From Amblyomma americanum (lineage: Eukaryota; Arthropoda; Arachnida; Ixodida; Ixodidae): a stretch of DNA of 64,000 nt. The stretch covers positions 79,751,191-79,815,190 of the forward strand of contig NC_135507.1 in the NCBI RefSeq assembly GCF_052857255.1, given 5' to 3'. Below the pieces are notes generated by a model. The model was given only the letters and a program-made list of their open reading frames with translations. It searched no databases and had not been told where the DNA came from. Each line of letters opens with the position of its first letter. Positions within the stretch are counted from its first letter, which is position 1. Below, piece by piece: positions 22,601-31,600 of the stretch. The position numbers and the translations under genes are program-made.

Positions 22601-25600
22601 CGCTTACGAGAGGCAACGGCTGTTGGGCCATCTCAAACTGCAGCACCTTCCCTTAATTTTGCTTTAATGTCCTTAAACGTACTTATCAAACTCATCTCGC
22701 AAAACCAAAGCCACTGCAGTAAACAGCGCCAGGTAAAACTAGTTCTATTCCGTCGGCAATTTCAAATGGTAACGACCAAGGGCGGTCAAAACAAAGGCAC
22801 AACGGTCGCCAACGGCTATGCAAAGAGGGATACGATAGTCAGTGAATTCATAAATACCTGTGGTCAGAAGGTAATCTGAAGAGATGTTCTCCACTCTTGC
22901 CGGATGTGCTGCACCACTTCGCGCAACAATACATATGCGACATGACGCTGAGGACGGTAATCACGCTGGTCCAGTGCGCACGTCGCGTCGGCAGTCGCTC
23001 GCGTAGTTTCGCTATGCTTGCGCCGGTCGCTGTCGTCTGCTGCCACTGCGCTGCAGCGTTGCCCGCGGCGGCACTGGCGGCGCAGACGCGTTGTGTCATT
23101 TTCGCAATTTATTTCTTTGATATACTATTTTTAATGCTTACGACTGGTTATATTTTCATTCATAAGCATGTTTGTGTTGTCTACTATGGTCGAGAAATTT
23201 TACTTTTTATTAGGCTTGACTCCAGCCGCGTTTGCTGCCAGATACCAGGATCGCTGCAATCGTTCCGACCGTGGCGACACTTACGGCGCGGACGCGCAAC
23301 TTGCAACATGCCACAGCACTGCCCTCATCTTCAGATAGAAAGTTCCACGAAAATTGGCAGCAGCATTAAAAGGACATGGAGAGATTGCAGTCTCCTTATG
23401 TTAAGGCATGAAAGGACCAAGCTGTTACTTTTGACGAAAATGGAGGTATGATAAGTTTTAGAAAAGGCCAGAAATCGACACACAGTAGCCATAATCTATA
23501 AGAACCCACCATCCATATCTAATACATTTGCTCCTATCGCGATAGTCACTGTTCTGTGATGTTGACGCGTCTTTCAAGCGTCCTTAGAAGTGACCATTGG
23601 CTCATATGAGACCGGACCTCACCATATCAGCGAAAATGGTTCGGTTGTTCTCCACTGATGCTTGAAAGCGCTAGCAGCATGACTGAACTAGTGTTCCTAG
23701 ATATGCTCCCGGGAGCATATAGAGGAACACTGGACTGAACAACAGTGACCAATTGGCGATCACTAACTGGACTCGAAATCGAAAGTGGATAATGTATCAC
23801 AATAGAATTCGGCCGCAAGGCCCAATTCCGCGAAGCTTTTGGGTTTGGAACTGGCTGGCTTTGACGACTCGTCATTTTGACGAAAACGAGGGCAGTGCAA
23901 ACATTGTTGGAGGGCGAGGTTGGGGAGACAACAACCAATCAGCGATCACGCGAGCTTTGTTTTGACTTCGCTAGATGGCGCAACTCATTTTGAAATTGCG
24001 CGCGAATCCTATGCCGCATCACGACCTTCGTTACTTTCGTTTTCATGTGATTCGGTGCGTGTGCCCGCCTCGCTACACCGGCGTCGCCAGAAAAAAATGG
24101 GTGGGGTTCAACATGGCTTGAACTTTGTTATACGAGCGAAAGATCTGTTAAGCATGGTCTCCACTGTGTTAAATAAAATGTCAACGTGAGGTACCCAATA
24201 GGCATGTGATCCCATGGTCATAATACTAGAGCATGGGACATACCACCGAGCTGTGAACTTCGGTTTGACCTCATGAGGCATTAAAGGTCATTGCCTCATC
24301 GACATCGAAACGGGATGTTGTAGCCCGAGGAGTAGAGCCCGCGGTCTAAAAGCCACAAAAGCATTTTTTTTACCTCAGCGTCTAATTAAGAAAATTTCTA
24401 CAAAAAAAAAGAAAGAGAATAGACGAAGCCCAGTGATATAGGAACTCACATATTGCCAGAGAATGTCCGATGTAAGATGCTTCTTGGGGATGATTTTGCC
24501 TGCGTACACCACGTTCGCCTTTTTGTCCACGAACTCGTAGACGTACGCAAATCCGCCCTGAAAAAGTAATGCCAGCCTTGTTGCATGGACATACAAATGA
24601 GGGGCGAATGCTGTGGCACTGTGTGACTGAAAGACTCCGGCAGTGGATTCCTTCCCTCGAGGGAAGTGCTCAAATTAGACCGGAGCACGAAATTCATGGC
24701 ATCTGGGACGAATACAAGCTGAAAGCAGGTATGTTTAAAAGGTATGATTCAAAGGTATGTTTCTAATGTAGATGCCTGTTATTGCCACAGAAATGCGTGT
24801 ATATTAGCGGACGTCAGAAAAGAGGAGAATCGCATTAACAAATAAACTGAGCAGTATGACTTTAAAATGACAACTTTACACAATAACACCACATCTGTAA
24901 CCGAGTTATCCCGGTTTTACACAGTCGTAGTCGTGCGGTCCACATGACGAGCTACATGACGAGTCCGCCTCCGAAACGAGAAACTCGCCTCGGTGGCTCT
25001 TTGGTTATAGCGCCCTTCTGCGGAGCCGGGGTACGCGGGTTCGAATCCGGCTGCAGCAGCCGCGTTTCAATCGAGGCGAAACGCAAACAGCGAACATGTG
25101 CTAAGCGACGGCGGTGCCTGTTAAAGATTCCTGAAAAAACTGTTCACCCTCTTTGCCTTAGCCTCCTTGCCTTTAAGAATAGCAAGATTCAGAATAAGCC
25201 AAATCTATCCTCTAACCAATACGGGTCCCAAAAGGTACAAATTATTCCGGTGCTGTACACTAACACACCCCTATCTTCTTTTAGTCCCTTTCCTCACGGC
25301 GCTCTTCAGGTTAACCGGTCTCTTAGTACAAAACCTTGCTTTGCATAAAGATACATTGTCCAACTGTTTTATGATCGTTTGACTTAAGAGTTGCGCTAAC
25401 GATCTTGGTTGATAAAAGCCACCCGCAGTCTGGACTCCCAACGAGAAAGCAACCGTATCCTGATTACTACAAGAGCCGTCTTCACCAAAAGGAATTAAAC
25501 AACGAGATTTGATTCTCAGCGGTAGAGTGGAGACATTACGGTACCGCTCAAGTCTAAAACGTCTCGAAAGGTAGGCCTAACGGCTACATGCCTAGGGTGT

Positions 25601-28600
25601 TTGGCCTCACACATTACACAATTTTTAAAGATATGCTTTTTGAGTTAGAAGACCGCTTTTATAGGCATAACACTATATACGCGGTATGAAAACTAAGCAT
25701 AATTTTGACAGATTTTCCTGTCTGCTTGTTGGGTTTGAGGACTTATAAGAAACTGCACATCTCCAACAAAAAATTTAATTTTAACCCAACGTTTCGAAGC
25801 CGACTAAGCTCCTTCATCAGGGGTGACTGAGGGCAGTAGCTAGCGTCTTTAAGAGGGTTCACCAGAGGCAGTGTCCATAGGAAATATATGAGAACTTTCA
25901 GAAGCTCTAGCGTGTCATAATCTGGCTCGATTTTCATGAGGTCTGTGGCAGCGTTTTCTTTTTTACTGGATAGAGGAAATGTTGTGGGCCGATAATATTT
26001 TTTTAAGTTTCGTTTTTTTTTACAAAACAGAGGTAAATATTCAGAAACAGCACTTTTAGAAATGTCAGTTTTTCATGTCGTGTCGTGAAAAAACTAAGCC
26101 AGATATCAGAATTTCGTCCGCAAAGTTTCCTCCCATTTTTATTTTTGATCATCCAGCCACAATTTTTATCCATATCCAGCGTAGTGTTTGCGTTTTAGAG
26201 GCTCTGAAAGTTGTGTATATATTTACTGCGGACATTTGAAATTGGCGCTAAACTTAACTAGCGATACGTGACTCCATCTGGCTTCCGAATACTTTGTCGC
26301 TACTACACTCTACCACTAACCCCTTGGTTGTCTGTGTTCATGTACCCTGGGTTTTACTGAGAACTTGCACGGACTTGAGCTGTTTCTCTCCTATTTTCTA
26401 GCTTGGGCTGTATTCGGAAAGCGAGTTCTGTTTTTCTTTTTTTGCTCGAGATTGTGGAGCGGAAACGAAGTAGGTTGAAAGGCAACACCCAAAAGCGCCC
26501 CCCCCCTCCCTCCGGCAGCCACACAATAAGGTTTGTTAGCGCCAAAACACAGTAAGGAGGCTCCCTATTCAGGAAATTGCAGGAGAACAGCATTGTTACT
26601 TGCCCTAGGTAGGGGCGCGGTAACCCAGGTGGCGATATAAGGGAAGAATGCAGGTGCAAATATTACTCATAGGAGGCCATCGAGCCAATTTCGGCGCTTA
26701 CATCAACCCAACATGACCTGGTTATTAAGTTATCACGCCGAAAATCGGTACTGGGTTCATATAAACGCGCGCCAAGTCGGGTCCAGACAACTCCGCACAA
26801 GGGGCACGTTGACTCAACTCGACCCTGACCCGATGTGCTTGTAAACGTTATCGAGTCGTAAAGTGGTGTTAGTGGGGGGGGGGGGGGGGGATAAATACGC
26901 GCTTGCTTTTCACGTGCGCCGTCGCGCCTCGGATACAGCGATGGCGTGCCTCAATCTTGGAGGCTGCTACTGCTTGCTCGAAGCTTGGTTTCGCTACAGT
27001 TGAACCAATTTCGAATCGCTAAAATCGAATCCATTAAGCACGCACTGGTTGAGTTGGATTGACCATGCTGAACCCGACCCCTGAATCGACCCGACGCTCT
27101 CGGGTTCATGTAAAGAGGGCTAATGGGGCAGACTGATTGTCATGACGTAGCCATTAACCTCCTTTCACCGAGGCACTTGCCAATTATCTGCGATTTCATG
27201 CTATATTCGCGGTAAACTATCTATGACTGTGCAACAGCCCACATCAAGAGGAGAAAGGACCGCCTCCTTCCTTTTCCTGCTCAGCCTCAGCTGCACTGCA
27301 ACTGCGACGTCTGGAGAACCGGTCAAAGCCAACGTTGGTCTCTGCAAGCCAGTGCAACCAGAATGTGTCGGATCGGCATCGAAAATATCGGTTCTCTAAC
27401 GAATCTTTGGTCGAGTGTCGCTCTGTTCTCTCTAGTTCTCCTCCCGACCAGACATAACTCAGCCCAAATATTCACGTTATCAGTGCAAGAACTGTCGACT
27501 GTAAGCGTCGGTACACCCTGTCGGCAGAATAGAGCTCGCGGGTTTCCGAGCCCCCCACTCCAGAATAGACATCTCCGTAGTGTAAATAAAATGATTTCAA
27601 ATGTTCGTGGCCTGGCTGGGAAAATCATCCAGCTTTCCTTCTGAACCGGTTTCGCATGTGGCAAGCGTTCCCCAACCATTCTTCTTCTCAAGGTGTATTG
27701 TTGGGCAAGTTCGTGAGACATTCTGTAGGAAAACAACGCTCATGTCTGTCTGTGATTTTTGTCCAGTGTTTTTTGGCGCTGTTTTCCTACAGAATCTTTC
27801 TTCTTCAAATTAAAATACTCTCCGGTATGCGCTACACCTAGTCGTACCTCCTGCACTACGTTTCCAAAAGTCGCATATTTCAATAAGAAAAAAAGCTCGG
27901 AAGGGCCGCTATATAAATACATATAGAAAATATATAATACATAAAAACACAAAATATATTAAAAACATAGAAAAGCAGGGCGCATAATGAGACTTTCCCG
28001 GAAACCATAGTAGGTATAGAATTTTCGCTTTCAAACCCGTGACGTCATGAGAATTCAAGCGTGCTGCCGTTTTTATGTACAGAAATAGCGCACGCGTTTG
28101 GCGTGGTCGGCGCCCATGTTTTCTTCTATTGAATTGCAATTTTTATTATTTTTAAAAATGATCCCCTAACACCAGCTTTGTCCAGAACATTTGGAAGTCG
28201 CTTGTGCAATGTCGGAATTTGCGTTCAAAGTCCCCACGAATAGCAACAAGACCATCGCAGCGCTTTTGAAAACCACATATCTCACTATTTTACCGAACTT
28301 TTATTTGTTCCGCTCTGAAATTATAAGCAGTGAATGAGACATTGAAACGAAGTACTTCAGCAGTAATTAAGTTACTGAAGTGAGTATGGTTCATAAACAA
28401 ACTGAAGAATTCGGCGACCCCAATGGCAACAAACCTGCTCGGTGGTCATCGAAGTGAGACCCTCCAAATAACGCGATAAAAACAACTACAACAGTCCAGG
28501 ATAATGCCGAAAAAGTTTCGCCTGGCTGCAATCCTTCCAGATAACGCTGATTGCATCTAGCATAACAAAGTGATATTCCCTCGCGCCAACGGTTTTGAAC

Positions 28601-31600
28601 TCGGACAAACAAATAGTACAACCGTTCCGCAGCATTACTTCTCCCAAAGAAGCGTCGGCCGGATGCTTAAACGAAAATGCGTCGTCGAATCAGCGTCCAC
28701 ACTCGTACACGGTCACGAGGCTTGTATAGCGTGGGGCGACGGAGGAATACGCGGTATACAGAATAGCCAGCCGAAGTGAAGGTGTTCCCAAGGTGTGCCA
28801 AAAGATGACTCACACTTATCTGTTCTGGCTAGGCGAAACCAACACTGCTTCTAACTACAGGCTGTATACCCCACCCTACTATGGTGTATGAATTTTCGGA
28901 GAAAAGATGCCAGGGAGCTTAGGGAAACCTAAACCGGAAAACGTACATTTCCTTGCGGCAGCTCAGTTGTGGGTTACTGGATAAACGTCCATTTTCTGAC
29001 CACCACCCCTTGAGAGGGTTTATTCGCTTGTGCTTCTGTCTGCCAGCTTGGGCAGGATAAACACAGAAAGTTGTCGGCCTTAGTTTTTGTTCGCGCAAAA
29101 ACTAACACTTACGTGTCGCGATAGAATTTATACACCTGGAGAGGAAATAGAAGTCCCTCCTTTTAGTGGTACTTAAGTGCTACCATCTATCGACAGAAAA
29201 TTTTAAATCTGATGTGCCTCGTAATTGGTGAGCCCTCTTAAGTATGGAGGGGGTCATTGGAACGAAAGCCTTGGGGGAGTGGGAGAAAGGGGGGGGGGGC
29301 TAAGGCTGTAAGTCACGTCGCACAGGTTTGCTTTTGTGCGGTCTTTGTTTTTCGGTGTTGACCACCTTGCCAGCTGCTAACCCCGACCGCAGGGTTGCCC
29401 AAGGGACACCCCTCAATGCCTGCCAGACAAGAGGATCACCAGACGGCAGAGGTCCCTCCTCCTCCGGCTCCGCATCGGATGTTCTTGGACCGGGGCTAGG
29501 CTCCATCGCAAGGGTTTGGCCCTCACGGCAGACTGCTCCCGCTGCGGCCATACGGAGGAGACCACCGATCACCTCCTCCTCGATTGCCCCGCCTTTGCCA
29601 TCCACCAGGCAAAGCTGGCTGCATGCTACAGGGACCTGAGCCTTCCATCCGACTCGACCAGTGCCCCCCTCTACCCCACCGGCCCCAACGCTTCCAAGGC
29701 ACTCCGGTCTCTCCTCGCCTTCCTGGAGGAAACGGGCCTGGACGGCTATTGCTAGTCTAAGGCAGCTGACTGATACGACTGCGTCGCCCGCATCTTTATA
29801 CTCCCCTTTTCGTCTGAAACTCTACCTATCCTTCTCCTCTCTATCTTATAATAAACTGCACAACTGCAACCAAAAATTTTAACTTTAACCCAACGTTTCG
29901 AAGCCGACTCGGCTCCTTCATCAGGGGTGACTGAGGGCAGTAGCTAGCGTCTTTTAAGTATGGAGGGCGGAGGGGTGTCAAAGGAACGACCGCTGTGACG
30001 CGAAAGGCGCAGGGGAGGGGGAGAGGGGGTTTAGGCTTTTAGTCACGCTGGCGCACTGCAGGGAGGTGGGGACTAACAGCCTAAACCCCTCTCCCACTCG
30101 CCCGCGCCTTTCGCGTCACAGCTCTCGTTGCTTTAACATCCCCCCCCCCCTCAATACTTAAAGACACTAGCTACTGCCCTCAATCACCCCTGATGAATGA
30201 GCCGAGTTGGCTTCGAAACGTTGGGTTAAAGTTAAAATTTTTGGTTGGAGTTGTTCAGTTTATTATAAGTCTTCAAACCCAACCAGACAGGCAAATCTGT
30301 CGAAATGTTTAGTTTGCAATCCTCTTTATCTGCACGCCGGCAGTGATGGTGGTCCGATAACATCAGTCACAGGCCCGTGCACTTTCCTTTCCTCTTCCCC
30401 TTTCATCCACTTACTACTACTACCACCCTGAACAACAACCGCAAAAAAGCAAACCTGCCCCCAGTATTAGCCCAGGGACTTCCCTCTTCAACTCAACGAA
30501 AAAAAGTCGCCAATGACCCCCTCCCTACTGTGCAACGTGACTAACAGCATTAACCCGGACGGCAGCGACGGCACGCGGACGGCACACGGACGGCAGTGAC
30601 GGTGGTGATCGGACGCCCCCTTATCTATTTTGTTTTCGCCTTACAGATTTCAACGACGAACCTTGCTGCGCTGGCCTCAAGACAGCACCAAGTGTGACGT
30701 CACAGACTATTGCGCCCCCGCGCTTCTACCGGCCGAGCTGTAAACGGGTCACAAGGACGGCAGCAACGGTGATGATCGGACGCCCCCTTATCTGTTTTGT
30801 TTTCGCCTTACAGGTGGGTTACCCCTGACTGCCTGCTGCCATAGTGCGCTGCCTTGTTCTGACCTGAAGGCGTGCCATTCCAGTGTGCCTTTCCGACGCT
30901 CAGCTTCCGTGAATTACTTGCATCTGCAGATTTCAACGACGAACCTTGCTGCGCTGGCCTCAAGACAGCACTAAGTGTGACGTCACAGACTTTTGCGCCC
31001 CCGCGCTTCTACCGGCCGAGCTGTAAACGGGTCACACGGACGGCAGCGACGGTGGTGATGGGACGCCCCCTTATCTGCTTTGTTTTCGCCTTACAGGTTG
31101 GTGAAAAACCTACTTTTCTACTTGCCATTTTTTCTTTCACCACCGCTGCTGCTGCCGTGTTGCTCGCTGCTGCCTTGTTGCTTGCCGCTGCCTTGTTGCT
31201 CGCTGCTGCCTTGTTTTCTACCGTGCTATCAGTTGTAGTGTTAGGAGAAAGATTTTCCGAATTTAAGCCTGTATGCTGCACAAGCTATACCAAGGCTAAC
31301 ATGCCGGAGACATGCCCTTCCTGCGAAGAATGTCTGCCAAATGACGGACTCGCCATCAAGTGCGCCGAATGTGAGTACACCTACCATCTTGGCAATTGCT
31401 CTGGTGTTTCTGCGTCAACATATAAGGTAAAAGGCGAGAAAGGTCGCAAAACGTGGCGATGTCCAGACTGTCGCAAAACAAACGCAGGAAGCTCGGACAC
31501 ACCCAGTACGCAACCTGACCTTGCTGTCTGTTTAGCAGGCATATGTCAAAAACTTGATGCTCTTGCTGGCCTGCCTGACCAAGTCGATGAAGTGAAGAAG

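Larger units (their letters stand above)
13433..23321 (-). mobile_element. P-element/THAP9-like transposon, apparently complete
   Basis: About 9.9 kb inserted in intron 2 of kinase copy 1. A 7-8 bp direct repeat CCCTCATC flanks it (13426-13433 and 23322-23329), the target-duplication size of P elements; copy 2 has one copy of the site (CCCTCTTC, 63413-63420). The ends are CA...TG and imperfectly inverted: left CAAGGGTGTGACAT, right (reverse complement) CAGTGCTGTGGCAT, 10 of 14 matching. The minus strand carries an eight-exon transposase with no inactivating change seen. The remaining 13434-15966 holds no further ORF I can support. Confidence 0.85.
1..24100. repeat. Segmental duplication, copy 1
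   Basis: This block aligns in the same order and orientation with 51750-64000. Anchors include the terminal-inverted unit at 1-376, a LINE 3' fragment, a Penelope endonuclease fragment, a Tc1-like fragment, three kinase exons, and the stretch after 23590 that matches from about 63609. Large size differences come from insertions: the TTAA element at 8054-11413 and the P-like element at 13433-23321 are absent from the other copy, which instead has an RTE insertion. Because base 1 is already inside the duplication, its left edge cannot be seen. Confidence 0.85.
29845..30269. repeat. 425 bp palindrome of Penelope-type repeats
   Basis: Left arm (29845-30034) and right arm (about 30080-30269) are inverted copies. 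Both contain the hammerhead core, the AAGACRCTAGCTACTGCC block, the GCGCCTTTCGCGTCACAG block and the TTTATTATAAG end, around a loop of about 40 bp. Penelope-like elements often occur as inverted or tandem partial copies. Confidence 0.8.

Noticed and set aside
22897..23451. 184-residue plus-strand frame overlapping the transposase start
   Set aside because: Antisense to exon 1 and crosses the element's right end and target duplication, so it cannot be an ancestral gene.
25038..25048. B-box as evidence of a real tRNA gene
   Set aside because: The region lacks a foldable acceptor stem and anticodon arm and continues into the SINE body, so it is a SINE promoter, not a tRNA.
30872..31300. N-terminal extension of the CR1-like ORF1 (143 extra residues)
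   Set aside because: Encoded by tandem leader repeats and an Ala/Leu short repeat; the conserved PHD-finger protein starts at 31301.
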